Counted from the first letter of the stretch, positions 18,060 through 27,419 are shown. The stretch: 64,000 nt of DNA from Kordiimonas sediminis (GCF_014656395.1 NZ_BNCI01000002.1:558001-622000); one strand, 5' to 3'. Notes: generated by a model from the sequence alone, not told the origin. Numbers and translations: made by a program.

Positions 18060-18775
18060 TGACCCAATTGATTGATGCGATTACGACAGTATTGACTACG
18101 CTTGATTTAGTGGCGTTTGGTTTCTTTCTGGTGATTTGGAGCGTTTACACTTTTCTCGCGGACAATAGCCCTCTGCGTCATAAATCCATTTCTTCCGCGA
18201 TGGATCAGCAGCGCAAAGCATGGCTACAAGAATCTTTAAAGCGTGAAATCCGTATGCTTGATACAGGTGTTATGCAGATATTAATCACCGGTGTTGGTTT
18301 ATTCGCGTCTACTACGATATTTGTAATTGGCGGTATTGTTGCGGGCATCAGCTATACTGGTGAATTGTCTGCAGCCTTTTCGTCCCTACCATTCATTGTT
18401 GCGAATACTGCAGAAATGTGGGTGATAAAACTGGGTGTTTTGCTTGCGATTTTTGTATATGCATTCTTTAAGTTTGCATGGTCAGTCAGGCTTGCGAACT
18501 ACTGCTCGATATTGATCGGTGGGCTCCCCAAGCCTGAAGACGCGGGTGAACAGAAATCTATCAGGAAAGCAGAGGCTGCTGCCACCATCAGTTCTTTGTC
18601 AGGCCACCATTTTAATCGTGGCGTTCGGGCGTATTTTTTTGCACTGGCAGCGGTTGCGTGGATTTTTGACCCGGTACTGTTTATGATTTCAACGGTACTT
18701 GTGGTTGCGATCCTGGCACGACGGGAGTTTTCATCGAAATCGCTGGCTGCAATCAGGTCCGTATCAGACCTGTAA
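18059..18775 (+). CDS. DUF599 family membrane protein
   Basis: A 238-residue inner-membrane protein with four or five hydrophobic helices (~16-34, 70-95, 118-140, 190-225). The segment DQQRKAWLQESLKREIRMLD matches the DUF599 family; its function is unknown. Its ATG overlaps the protease stop (TGATGA), so translation is coupled to the secreted protease. This could mean a role in secretion or immunity-like protection, or simply co-expression. Its last 23 bases overlap the end of the convergent DUF1501 gene, an unusual tail-to-tail overlap. Confidence 0.75.
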   Translation: MTQLIDAITTVLTTLDLVAFGFFLVIWSVYTFLADNSPLRHKSISSAMDQQRKAWLQESLKREIRMLDTGVMQILITGVGLFASTTIFVIGGIVAGISYTGELSAAFSSLPFIVANTAEMWVIKLGVLLAIFVYAFFKFAWSVRLANYCSILIGGLPKPEDAGEQKSIRKAEAAATISSLSGHHFNRGVRAYFFALAAVAWIFDPVLFMISTVLVVAILARREFSSKSLAAIRSVSDL

Positions 18776-19913
18776 GGCGTTTCGCGTCCTGACTTTCAGG
18801 AAAAATGCTGTTGTTCACTACTGTGTCTGAAAGCCCTAGATGGTCAACCATTACTGATTTAAAAAGGCTGCGAATATCAGTGGTTGGGGTGATGTCGCGT
18901 CCTTCATAAAGTGTATCAAGTCCGGCCCAATGCCCTACAATCTGCCCACCCCTGACGGCACCACCAGCCAGTATGGCAGTTGAAGCGGTTCCGTGATCAG
19001 TTCCATTTGTACCGTTAACGGCTGCAGTACGACCAAACTCTGTTGCAATCGCAATGACTGTGTTTTGCCATTCATCGCCAAGACCAGTGCGAAGACTTTT
19101 GAGCAGGGTATTCAATTTTCTAAGCTGCCCTGCGATCCTGTTTTTCTGGCCATTGTGTGTGTCCCAGCCGCCCAGTTCCATCATCGCCATCTGGTATTTG
19201 TTGCCAGTGCTTAATAACTTTCCTGCGGCTTCAGCTAGGCTGGCGGTCGTGGCGTTTGATGGTTGCCCGCTCCCTCCAATCATCATGGCTGTTTCATCTG
19301 CGTCTGTTGCGGCTTGCAAGGCTTCTGCCAATTGGGGATGGTTTTGGTACAAGTCACCCAGTCGCTCTATCAAGTCTGCTTCTGCCTTTGGCAGTTTAGA
19401 TGGTGCCCAACTGCTTACGCCGGCCCCACCCCGTAAGGCTAGTGGCAGGCTTTGTGCAATCGCGATTGCAGCGTTGTCCTCTGCCATATGATTTGCGGCA
19501 CGACCAAGCCAGCCATCACCAGAGGATACAAGGTGTGCTGTTCCCAGTTCCAGAACATCCTGCGCGTCAAAGTGTGACCTGGTTTTATAGGCGCTGGCCA
19601 CGGAGTGTATAATCAAAGCCTGGTTTTGGTGGAATAGGTCATGGATTACGTCCAGTTCTGGGTGGACAGAAAAGCCACTGTGTAGAGGGGATAAAGAAAC
19701 ACCGTCCGTCAGGGAACCACGCAGCGCCTGATAGTGGGGGTCGTCCAATTTTGGAAAGGCGTGCAGCCCGTCCATACCGCCACGAAGCATGACAAAAACA
19801 AATCGGTTTTTTGCCGGTGTGGATGCGCCGGATGGCAGGGATAGACTGGGCATAACTGTGAGTGATGCCGTTGCCCCGATTAGTCGAATTATGTCACGCC
19901 GATTAAGTGTCAT
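18753..19913 (-). CDS. DUF1501 protein with Tat signal
   Basis: A 386-residue protein beginning MTLNRRDIIRLIGATASL, a twin-arginine (RRDIIRL) signal followed by a hydrophobic stretch and LPSGAS. The body resembles the DUF1501 (alkaline-phosphatase-like fold) family, with VMLRGGMDGLHAFP near the N terminus and GGWDTH and DHGTAST later. It is exported folded by Tat. The gene lies 12 bases downstream of a DUF1800 gene; the pair is recurrent in bacteria and functionally uncharacterised. Its 3' end overlaps the 3' end of the DUF599 gene. Confidence 0.82.
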   Translation of the reverse strand: MTLNRRDIIRLIGATASLTVMPSLSLPSGASTPAKNRFVFVMLRGGMDGLHAFPKLDDPHYQALRGSLTDGVSLSPLHSGFSVHPELDVIHDLFHQNQALIIHSVASAYKTRSHFDAQDVLELGTAHLVSSGDGWLGRAANHMAEDNAAIAIAQSLPLALRGGAGVSSWAPSKLPKAEADLIERLGDLYQNHPQLAEALQAATDADETAMMIGGSGQPSNATTASLAEAAGKLLSTGNKYQMAMMELGGWDTHNGQKNRIAGQLRKLNTLLKSLRTGLGDEWQNTVIAIATEFGRTAAVNGTNGTDHGTASTAILAGGAVRGGQIVGHWAGLDTLYEGRDITPTTDIRSLFKSVMVDHLGLSDTVVNNSIFPESQDAKRLTGLIRT

Positions 19914-19925
19914 TTATGCTTCTCC

Positions 19926-21290
19926 TCAGGTGAAGATCATTTCAGGGCTTGCAAGGGCAATTGCTAGCCCTTGTGCTCCTGATTCTGCACGTCTGATCGC
20001 TGTTTCTGTTTCATCAGACAAAAGACCACCGTAAAGATCAGCCATTAGGGACCTGGCATCAACGGTACTACCGAACTTGTCACCGAGTGTATCTGCCCAT
20101 TCAATGCGGCGTAATAATGCCGCGCCAGATAGCCATTCACCCGATGTGTCAGGAAAACCATCCGGTCCATCAGGAGCGAAGGGTTTGTAGCCCATCATTT
20201 TCATTGCCTGCTGTAAGGGGCCGCGTTTTGGCGGTATATGGTTTATCCCCCTCAGAGTAGCAGTGATATAGGCCTCGGGCGATCTTGCTTTTTGCAGTGG
20301 TGCAGTGAAACCGCTGGGGAGTGTTAGTAAGGCAGCATGTATTGATGGCAGGTGTCCTTCAGTTTCCTGAAATACATCTGTAATTCTGTCTACATCGGAC
20401 TGTTTGGGTACGTCACTAATGAAATGTTTAACCAGCTTGGATGCAATAAAATGGGCCGTGGCCGGGTGATTGGCAAGGTCGTTCAGTACCGATAGTCCCT
20501 GTGTGATGCCACCTTCGGCGTAGCTCTTCCCTAAAACCTGATGCGTGCCAGGCTCGTGAATTTTAGGGAAAAACTGAAAACTGCCAAGCGGGCCTTCAAT
20601 GCGTTTGCCATCTGCCACTGTCCAGCCTGTTAATATTCGGGCGAAACTGGTTACATCTTCCTGTGAATAACCACCATTCACACCAAGTGTATGTAATTCT
20701 AATATTTCCCGTGCAAGATTTTCATTCAGGCCGCGGTCTCGTCGCAGCCCCACTTTACTGTTGGGGCCAACACTTAATTCATTGTCCAGAAACATGATCA
20801 TTGCCGGGTGCTGTTCCGCTGCGATCAGCAAGTCCAGAAACGACCCTGACAGATTAGGGCGGATGGCTTCGCGTTCAAATGCACCGACCATTGGGGCAAT
20901 TTTTTGGCGTTTGGACGATACGGCGAAGTGATTGGACCAGAACCGAACAAGACGCTCTGCAAAGGGGGTTTGAGTTGTCAGCCCGACGGTCATGCGGGCG
21001 TCTATCTCTGCCAGCCCAATGTCACGCAGCGTTTTTCGTATCTCCTTCGCCTCGTCGCTTAAGTTTTCCTGTCCTGCTTTTGTCCCTTTTTTTCGGAGAT
21101 CCCTGAATTCAGAAAATGTGCTGGCTGCAGTTTGCGTGCTAGGTAGGGCAGCGAAGACGGGATCAATACCGGTGTTCACTTGCAGTTGGTCTTGTGCCCA
21201 CTGAGCAGGGTTGGTGATCAGTTTAGTGCGCTCCCCGGGGCGCGCGCCCATACCAAACCGACTTAATACTATCGCTGCAGTATCTGGCAT
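19926..21290 (-). CDS. DUF1800 protein
   Basis: A 454-residue protein of the DUF1800 family (IVLSRFGMGARPGE at the start; FWSNHFAVS; NENLAREILELHTLGVNGGYSQ). It has no recognisable signal peptide or membrane helix, although its DUF1501 partner carries a Tat signal. That makes co-export by the partner plausible but unproven. It is the first gene of the two-gene operon. The function of this family is unknown. Confidence 0.85.
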   Translation of the reverse strand: MPDTAAIVLSRFGMGARPGERTKLITNPAQWAQDQLQVNTGIDPVFAALPSTQTAASTFSEFRDLRKKGTKAGQENLSDEAKEIRKTLRDIGLAEIDARMTVGLTTQTPFAERLVRFWSNHFAVSSKRQKIAPMVGAFEREAIRPNLSGSFLDLLIAAEQHPAMIMFLDNELSVGPNSKVGLRRDRGLNENLAREILELHTLGVNGGYSQEDVTSFARILTGWTVADGKRIEGPLGSFQFFPKIHEPGTHQVLGKSYAEGGITQGLSVLNDLANHPATAHFIASKLVKHFISDVPKQSDVDRITDVFQETEGHLPSIHAALLTLPSGFTAPLQKARSPEAYITATLRGINHIPPKRGPLQQAMKMMGYKPFAPDGPDGFPDTSGEWLSGAALLRRIEWADTLGDKFGSTVDARSLMADLYGGLLSDETETAIRRAESGAQGLAIALASPEMIFT

Positions 21291-21386
21291 TATGGAAATC
21301 CTTGTCCCTTATAGTGTCTTATACGCAGACGCTGGAATTACCCTTTTTACTTTATAGACTGTTTCTTGCTGCAGGATGAACAAACA

Positions 21387-21413
21387 AAGGCCGGGGAATT
21401 CATCCCCGGCCTT
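21387..21413 (-). terminator. rho-independent terminator of the M3 peptidase gene
   Basis: A perfect 11-bp stem AAGGCCGGGGA / TCCCCGGCCTT with a 5-base loop, followed on the minus strand by TTTGTTTGTT. It lies 24 bases after the stop of the oligopeptidase gene. Confidence 0.88.
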
Positions 21414-21437
21414 GATCTCAAGAATAGTCTCGATTTT

Positions 21438-23321
21438 CTATTTTCCCATGCGGTCCAGAATGTCGGATGCTTCTTCCATCAGTCTGTTCATACGGCCAAT
21501 TAGAATGTCGTATGGTTCACGCGTGGCGAGATCGATGCCGTTTTTCTGCAGTAGATAGTAAGGGTACTCTGACCCGCCTGCCTTCAGCACATTGACATAA
21601 TCTGTTGTTGCATCACCATCCCCTTCACGCATGCGTTCTGCAAAGGCAGTGCCGCCGGTGATGCTGGTAGCATACTGATAAACATAGAAGTTTCGATAGA
21701 AGTGCGGGATATAGGCCCATTCGATACCGTAAGCATCGTCAATGGTCATCACGCCCTGGTCATGGCCGTGGTACTTCTTAAGCAATTCCAGATAAATTTC
21801 AGTCATTTTCTGACCGGACAGCGGTTGGCCGCTTTCCGCCAGTTCATGAATTTTAAGTTCAAACTCTGCGAACATGGTTTGCCGGAAGAAAGTACCACGA
21901 ATGCCTTCCAGTGCACGGTCGATATAATAGAGACGTTCCTCGTCTGACAAATCCTTGGCTAACAGATATTCCTGCAAAAGGACTTCATTTGTCGTAGACG
22001 CCAGTTCCGCTGTGTAGGTTGAATAGGAGAAGTTTTCAAAGCTGTTGTTTTTCTTGGACAGCATGGTGTGAACAGCATGCCCCCATTCATGGCTGAAGGT
22101 TGAAACGTCTTCAAAACCTTTATTATAGTTCAGCAGAAGATACGGGTGTACATCATAGGCGGATCCAAACATATAGGCGCCGGGGCGTTTACCTGGCTGG
22201 GGATATACATGCATCCATTCCTGCTGAAACCCTTCCCGAAGGGCAGCTAGATATTCTTCACCGAAGGGCTGTAGGGACTGGAGTGTCAGTTCCTTAGCCT
22301 CATCCAGACTGAACTCTCGGTCCAGTGCTGTTGATTCAGGATAAATGTCATAATAGTGCAGGTCATCCAGTCCCAGCATCCGCTGCCGCAGTTTCAGGTA
22401 TGCATGCATGGCAGGGAGGTTTTCATTCGCAGCTGCTACCAATTCCTTATACACAGTAGTTGGGATGTTCGATCCTGATGTAGCGCTTGCCAGAGCACTG
22501 TCATATTTCCGGGATTTGGCTGTGAAAATGTGGCCTTTCACATGGTTATCAAGCGTAGCACCAAGCGGGGCTTCATATTTCTTCCAGGTTGACCAGAAGG
22601 CATCAAACACTTTCTTTCTGTCGTCACGGTTTTGAACGGCACGGTATTTCGAGTAGCCCGCCTGATTAAGGGTAACTTCTTCGCCTGTTGACAAGGTTAC
22701 GGTAGGCCACTCGATCGCAGCATTCGCCAGAAGGCCGTAGATGCTTTGCGGTCCTGCCAAGGTCTCTCCGGCGTTAGCCAGCACGCCTTCGGCTTCGAGT
22801 CCAAGTGTATGATCTTCACGGCGCAGTGTGTCACGCAGTGTAAATGCATGATTGTTCAGTCCGGGATTTGATTTGATGAAGGACTCAATTTTCTCGGACC
22901 CAACGGTTAAAATTTCAGGATTGGTGAATGCAACCGCCTGTCCCATTTTCGCGAATAATGAACGCGCCTGACTAAGGCGTTCCTGATCGGCAGACTCGCG
23001 CATATCTTCATCACCCTTAAGTGTTGCGTAAACGAAAAGGCGGATAACTTCTTTGTAAACGGCGGATATTTCGTCGCTGGCTTTTTGTAACTGCTCTGCG
23101 CTATCGCCGAGAGTGCCCTGATATTTGGCCAATCCCTTAATGTCTTCGAGTGCTTTGTCATGTGCGGCGGTCCATGCATCGCCTGATGCATACAAATCTG
23201 TCAAATCCCAGCGAATTTGCCCCTCTATATCAACAGCCTGCACGACAGGGGCAACCAGCCCTGCAAACAGGGCGGTTCCTGCCATCATTCCTTTTAGAAT
23301 GCGTTTCTTTGACGCGAACAT
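21438..23321 (-). CDS. pepF: exported oligoendopeptidase F-like M3 metallopeptidase
   Basis: A 627-residue M3B peptidase with the zinc motif HEWGH at residues 411-415 in FSHEWGHAVHTM, and the downstream Glu in the NEVLLQEY segment. Residues 1-29 form a signal peptide (MFASKKRILKGMMAGTALF...VVQA), so the mature enzyme is periplasmic or secreted, unlike classic cytoplasmic PepF. It probably trims short peptides. The ATG at 23321 has GGGAGGA six bases upstream. It is monocistronic, with a strong terminator. Gene symbol is by family resemblance. Confidence 0.88.
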   Translation of the reverse strand: MFASKKRILKGMMAGTALFAGLVAPVVQAVDIEGQIRWDLTDLYASGDAWTAAHDKALEDIKGLAKYQGTLGDSAEQLQKASDEISAVYKEVIRLFVYATLKGDEDMRESADQERLSQARSLFAKMGQAVAFTNPEILTVGSEKIESFIKSNPGLNNHAFTLRDTLRREDHTLGLEAEGVLANAGETLAGPQSIYGLLANAAIEWPTVTLSTGEEVTLNQAGYSKYRAVQNRDDRKKVFDAFWSTWKKYEAPLGATLDNHVKGHIFTAKSRKYDSALASATSGSNIPTTVYKELVAAANENLPAMHAYLKLRQRMLGLDDLHYYDIYPESTALDREFSLDEAKELTLQSLQPFGEEYLAALREGFQQEWMHVYPQPGKRPGAYMFGSAYDVHPYLLLNYNKGFEDVSTFSHEWGHAVHTMLSKKNNSFENFSYSTYTAELASTTNEVLLQEYLLAKDLSDEERLYYIDRALEGIRGTFFRQTMFAEFELKIHELAESGQPLSGQKMTEIYLELLKKYHGHDQGVMTIDDAYGIEWAYIPHFYRNFYVYQYATSITGGTAFAERMREGDGDATTDYVNVLKAGGSEYPYYLLQKNGIDLATREPYDILIGRMNRLMEEASDILDRMGK

Positions 23322-23439
23322 TATGTTCCTCCCAATTTTTATTTTCAGATGTAACTGTACTCAGAAAAAAGTGGCTGGCAAACCAACTTAAGTTCATGTC
23401 CGGTGAAGCGGGTGTCCTGATCTGACGCAGTAAAGGCTG

Positions 23440-24513
23440 TCAGTCTTCACGGTGCCAGACGGCAACTGCCTTGATAAGTGCAAAGCATGCATCCCCTGGC
23501 TTCAGGGCCAGCGCGGTTGCTGACTTTTGGGTAATGCGTGCTTTTAATACGGTATCTGTTTCTGCGACCAACATTGTGACGATAGTTTCAGTACTCGCAG
23601 GCTTTAAATCCTGAACAGTGACGGCCAGACAGTTGTTAATGCTGATATTCTCAGGCCTGTCTTTAGCAATTGCAACATCACGGGCGCGAATACGCATGTG
23701 TACGTGGTCACCAGTAGTTCGGGAAGCCCCGGATAACCACAAGGGCTGACCTCCTAGTGACACTTCGATTAATCCATTGTCTTCGCCGGTTATTTGGGCA
23801 GCGATCAGACTTCCTCCATCTTCCAGCCCCAATACTTCAGTGGTTTCAGGGGCATCCAGCACATCCTCCAAGCTGCCTTCCAGAACAACCGACTGATTAT
23901 CCATCAGCAGCGCATAGTCTGCGATCGGCATCATGTCATCTATTAGATGTGTAGAGACAATAGCAGGAACATTATGGTTCCTCGAAACAGTCCGAATGAG
24001 TGAAAGCGTGGACGCACGCTTAACCGGGTCCAGACCACTTGTTGGTTCATCATACAGCATCAGACGTGGTGAAGACACAAGGGCCCGTGCAATAGCCACA
24101 CGTCTTGCTTCTCCGCCTGATAAAGAAGACGGTTTGCGGTCCAGAAGGTCGGGCAGACTTAGTTCATTTACCAAAAAAGAGATATCGGTGTCCTTTTTGG
24201 CGCCGTATAGAATGTTGGCACGTACAGACATATGCGGAAATAGGGTGGGGGACTGCGGGACATATCCTATTTGCCGACGATATGCGGGTAAGGCGGCTAT
24301 ATTCTGGCCCTGCAGGGTTAGTTTCCCAGCTGTTATGTCAGACAGACCAGTAATCATGCGCATAAGGGTTGTTTTCCCGCTGCCTGATGGCCCGATCAGA
24401 ACTGTGATGCCGCTCGGCACAGTAAAACATGCTTGTCCGGTGTTAGTACCTTCCTTGAGAGAAAGGCTAGTGGGTATAGACCAGCGAATATCTGCAGTTA
24501 GTGTTGTGGTCAT
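23440..24513 (-). CDS. modC: molybdate ABC transporter ATP-binding protein
   Basis: A 357-residue ABC ATPase: Walker A GPSGSGKTTL near residue 37, Q-loop, signature LSGGEARRVAIARAL, Walker B LMLYDEPTSGLD. A C-terminal TOBE-like region (from ~240, VQDLKPASTETIVTMLVAETD) is typical of ModC. It powers uptake of molybdate (or tungstate). Its start overlaps the modB stop (ATGA). No modA (binding protein) is in the operon. It is the last gene of the sseA-metC-modB-modC group. Confidence 0.88.
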   Translation of the reverse strand: MTTTLTADIRWSIPTSLSLKEGTNTGQACFTVPSGITVLIGPSGSGKTTLMRMITGLSDITAGKLTLQGQNIAALPAYRRQIGYVPQSPTLFPHMSVRANILYGAKKDTDISFLVNELSLPDLLDRKPSSLSGGEARRVAIARALVSSPRLMLYDEPTSGLDPVKRASTLSLIRTVSRNHNVPAIVSTHLIDDMMPIADYALLMDNQSVVLEGSLEDVLDAPETTEVLGLEDGGSLIAAQITGEDNGLIEVSLGGQPLWLSGASRTTGDHVHMRIRARDVAIAKDRPENISINNCLAVTVQDLKPASTETIVTMLVAETDTVLKARITQKSATALALKPGDACFALIKAVAVWHRED

Positions 24514-25199
24514 CAGCGCTGCTCATTTCTGAAATAATGTCGCCGTGTTAGCCACTCTGAGGTGATCAGGCTGATAACAGCAGGGATCAAGCATAAAAGC
24601 GTTAACCTAAATGCGGCTTCTTCACCGCCCGGTGACTGCGCGGCAGTGTATAAAGCAAGCGGCAAGGTTTGCGTTACGCCGGGAATGTTTGCTGCGAAGG
24701 TGATGGTCGCGCCAAACTCACCAATCGCACGTCCAAAACCGAGAACAGTGGCCGTCAAGATGCCGGGCACGGCTAAAGGAAGGTTGATTGTAAGAAAGCG
24801 CCGGTATCTGGAGGCTCCTAAAGTTTCGGCAATTTCGGTCAGGGCTATTGGCTGGCTCTCAAAAGCTTGCCGGACCGCTCGGACCATCAGGGGGAACGCC
24901 ATAACTCCGCTGGCAATGGCGGCCGCGCCCCAAGTAAAGGATGGGTTCAGCCCAAGGTCTGACAGCCATCCTCCAAATTTGCTGGTAGGTGTCGTGGTGA
25001 CAAGCAGTAAATATCCAATCACCACAGGCGGAACCACCAAAGGGATATGAACAAGAACGTTCAAAAACGACTTGAACGGAAATGACCAACGCGCAAAGGC
25101 GTATGCGACAAAGACGGCAAAGGGCAAGGCTACTGTCACAGCGACAAGGGCAACCTTAACGCTTAGCCATAGTGCTTGTCCCTCTGCCGGTGTGATCAC
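24513..25199 (-). CDS. modB: molybdate ABC transporter permease
   Basis: A 228-residue inner-membrane permease with five or six helices, the ModB hallmark HIPLVVPPVVIGYLLL and the EAA loop EIAETLGASRYRRF. It should pair with ModC for molybdate import. Its start overlaps the last codons of the upstream cystathionine beta-lyase gene by four bases, which places a Mo transporter in a sulfur-metabolism operon. The periplasmic binding protein ModA is not adjacent. Confidence 0.88.
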   Translation of the reverse strand: MITPAEGQALWLSVKVALVAVTVALPFAVFVAYAFARWSFPFKSFLNVLVHIPLVVPPVVIGYLLLVTTTPTSKFGGWLSDLGLNPSFTWGAAAIASGVMAFPLMVRAVRQAFESQPIALTEIAETLGASRYRRFLTINLPLAVPGILTATVLGFGRAIGEFGATITFAANIPGVTQTLPLALYTAAQSPGGEEAAFRLTLLCLIPAVISLITSEWLTRRHYFRNEQR

Positions 25200-26374
25200 C
25201 AGTTACTTTGCTCCCTGAACCGTTCCAGACCTTCTGAAAGGTCACGTATAAGATCATCTGTATCCTCAAGACCAATATGAACCCGGTATAACGGCCCAGG
25301 CGCCTGCCATGTATTGACTGATCTGGCATTTGATGGGTTGCTTGGTAATATCAGGCTTTCATACCCGCCCCAGCTAAAGCCCATTTTAAAATACTTGAGA
25401 TTATCTACAAGGGCGCCGCTATCTGCTTCCTTCCCCTTTTTCAGGACAAAGGAGAACAGGCCAGTTGATCCTTTAAAGTCGCGCTTCCATAAAGCGTGAT
25501 CCGGACTGCTTTCAAGGGCAGGGTGGTTGACCGCATGCACCATATCGTGACTTTCCAGCCATCTGGCGACGGTTAGAGCACCTTCCTGGTGTTGTCTCAG
25601 GCGTACACCCATTGTCCGCAAGCCCCTTAATGCCAGATAGGCATCATCAGCCGATGCAGTCTGCCCCAGTTCGTAGGAGCCGTACTGTAGTGCCGGGAAG
25701 GTAGCTTTGTTGGCTGTTGCACTGCCGAGCATAACATCGCTGTGCCCACAGATGTATTTGGTGCAGGCCTGGACTGAGATATCCACGCCCAAGGCGAGGG
25801 GATTTAAAAACAAGGGTGTCGCCCAGGTATTGTCGACAACAGTTTTGATGCCGCGTTCCTTGGCTGCGCTTACAATCGCAGGAATGTCCTGTATTTCAAA
25901 TGTCAGAGAGCCTGGGCTTTCCATTAGAATGACGGAAGTATTTGGTTGCAGATACGTTTCAATATCGGCGCCTGCTCTCGGCGAGTAAAAGCTACTTTCC
26001 ACACCCATTTTTTTCAGGAATGTATTGGCGAAGTGGCGCGTGGGATCATAGGCGCTATCAGGGATCAATATATGATCGCCCTGTTTGACGAGCGCAAGAA
26101 CAGCGCCAGCAATAGCAGCCATGCCTGACGGATACAGGATTGTTCCTTCACCGCCCTCAAGCTCAGTAATTGCTTCTGTCAGTGCCCACTGTGTTGGCGT
26201 ACCTTTACGGCCATAAAACAGTTTTTTGGCCGATGGGTTCTTTAGTCCCTCCTGCAAATCCTGATAGGTTTCAAATATGCAGGTAGAAGCCCTGTACACT
26301 GGTGGGTTCACAATCCCGCTGGTCCATTCTTTTTTGCGGCCAGCGGTGACGAATTTCGTATCTATTTTACTCAT
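25196..26374 (-). CDS. metC: cystathionine beta-lyase (Cys/Met metabolism PLP enzyme)
   Basis: A 392-residue PLP-dependent enzyme of the Cys/Met metabolism family. It shows FYGRKGTPTQWAL (phosphate-binding Tyr/Arg), VDNTWATPLF with the PLP Asp, and the lysine in QACTKYICGHSDVM. The overall pattern fits the alphaproteobacterial cystathionine beta-lyase type, which cleaves cystathionine to homocysteine, pyruvate and ammonia. A related C-S lyase specificity is possible. It is 21 bases after the sulfurtransferase gene and overlaps modB. Confidence 0.85.
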   Translation of the reverse strand: MSKIDTKFVTAGRKKEWTSGIVNPPVYRASTCIFETYQDLQEGLKNPSAKKLFYGRKGTPTQWALTEAITELEGGEGTILYPSGMAAIAGAVLALVKQGDHILIPDSAYDPTRHFANTFLKKMGVESSFYSPRAGADIETYLQPNTSVILMESPGSLTFEIQDIPAIVSAAKERGIKTVVDNTWATPLFLNPLALGVDISVQACTKYICGHSDVMLGSATANKATFPALQYGSYELGQTASADDAYLALRGLRTMGVRLRQHQEGALTVARWLESHDMVHAVNHPALESSPDHALWKRDFKGSTGLFSFVLKKGKEADSGALVDNLKYFKMGFSWGGYESLILPSNPSNARSVNTWQAPGPLYRVHIGLEDTDDLIRDLSEGLERFREQSNW

Positions 26375-26395
26375 AAATCCTGATCTTGGTTTTAG

Positions 26396-27241
26396 TTATT
26401 TCCGAGGTGCCGGTCCTGTTTCAATGGGAAGGTCATCACGCATGCCCCATTCCGTCCATGACCCGTCGTAAACGGTTACATCGTGTTTGCCTAGTATTGC
26501 CAGTGCCAAACTCAAAGCACAGGCCGTTACACCCGAACCGCAGCTTGTGATTACTGGCTTGGTAAAGTCAAGTCCAGCCTCGGTAAAGATGCCTTGCAGT
26601 GTTTCTATATCCTTATAGGTTCCATCCTCATTAAAGAGGGAGGAAAAGGGTACATTCAGGCTACCGGGTATATGTCCAGACCGCAGTCCCGGGCGTGGTT
26701 CAGGCGCGGTGCCTTCAAATCTGTCAGATGGTCTGGCGTCAATGATTTGTGTTTCGTTATCAATGGCTTCCAGGACTTTGTTGAAGGCGCAAAATTTATT
26801 GCCAAAACGTTCGGGGGTAGGATAATTCGAATAAGTCCGATTGATGTGGGAACTAAGAGGCTTTTGCTCGTTGATCCATTTCTCAAGACCTCCATCAAGG
26901 ACGTAAACCTCCCTATGGCCGAAATGAAGAAACATCTGCCACGCCCGCGCCGCGGAACGAACCATACTTCTGTCATAGATTACCAGAGTGTCAGTGTTAC
27001 GAATACCGAGATATTCGATCGCCTGTGCAAAGAATTTGGCCGTCGGCAGTGTATGGGGCAGGCTGCTTTCATGATTTGCGATTACATCAATGTCGAAATA
27101 GATCGCACCTGGAATATGAAGTTCATAATATTCCAGCTGTGCATTGCGTCCACTATCTGGCATATGCCAGCTTGCATCAAGCACAGTGATGGTATCAAGA
27201 TTGTCCAGGACCCAGTCAGTTGAAACAAGCGGCGTCATCAT
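26396..27241 (-). CDS. sseA: 3-mercaptopyruvate / thiosulfate sulfurtransferase
   Basis: A 281-residue two-domain rhodanese. The C-terminal active loop SCGSGVTAC has the CGSGVT signature of mercaptopyruvate sulfurtransferases, and the N-terminal rhodanese domain is inactive as usual. It transfers sulfur from 3-mercaptopyruvate to thiophilic acceptors in the cytoplasm. The ATG at 27241 (MMTPLVSTDWV) has GAGGGA seven bases upstream and matches the family start; the frame extends to 27298 but without support. It is the first gene of the sseA-metC-modB-modC operon. Confidence 0.88.
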   Translation of the reverse strand: MMTPLVSTDWVLDNLDTITVLDASWHMPDSGRNAQLEYYELHIPGAIYFDIDVIANHESSLPHTLPTAKFFAQAIEYLGIRNTDTLVIYDRSMVRSAARAWQMFLHFGHREVYVLDGGLEKWINEQKPLSSHINRTYSNYPTPERFGNKFCAFNKVLEAIDNETQIIDARPSDRFEGTAPEPRPGLRSGHIPGSLNVPFSSLFNEDGTYKDIETLQGIFTEAGLDFTKPVITSCGSGVTACALSLALAILGKHDVTVYDGSWTEWGMRDDLPIETGPAPRK

Positions 27242-27333
27242 ATGTATCTCCCTCAAGCACAGTGCAACGACTTTAGGGACTAGATATATCAAGTGCAATG
27301 CTCAAGGCAGACAAGATTATCTGAAGTAATAAA

Positions 27334-27361
27334 AAAGGGACGCCGTAGGAGGCGTCCCTTT
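27334..27361 (-). terminator. rho-independent terminator of hspQ
   Basis: An 11-bp stem AAAGGGACGCC / GGCGTCCCTTT with a 6-base loop. On the minus strand it continues into TTTATTAC (a T-rich tail), so it terminates hspQ before the sseA operon. Confidence 0.85.
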
Positions 27362-27419
27362 CCACATTTCGCATGTACTCTGAACTATACTCTAAACACA
27401 AAACTCAAAACTGGGGGGC

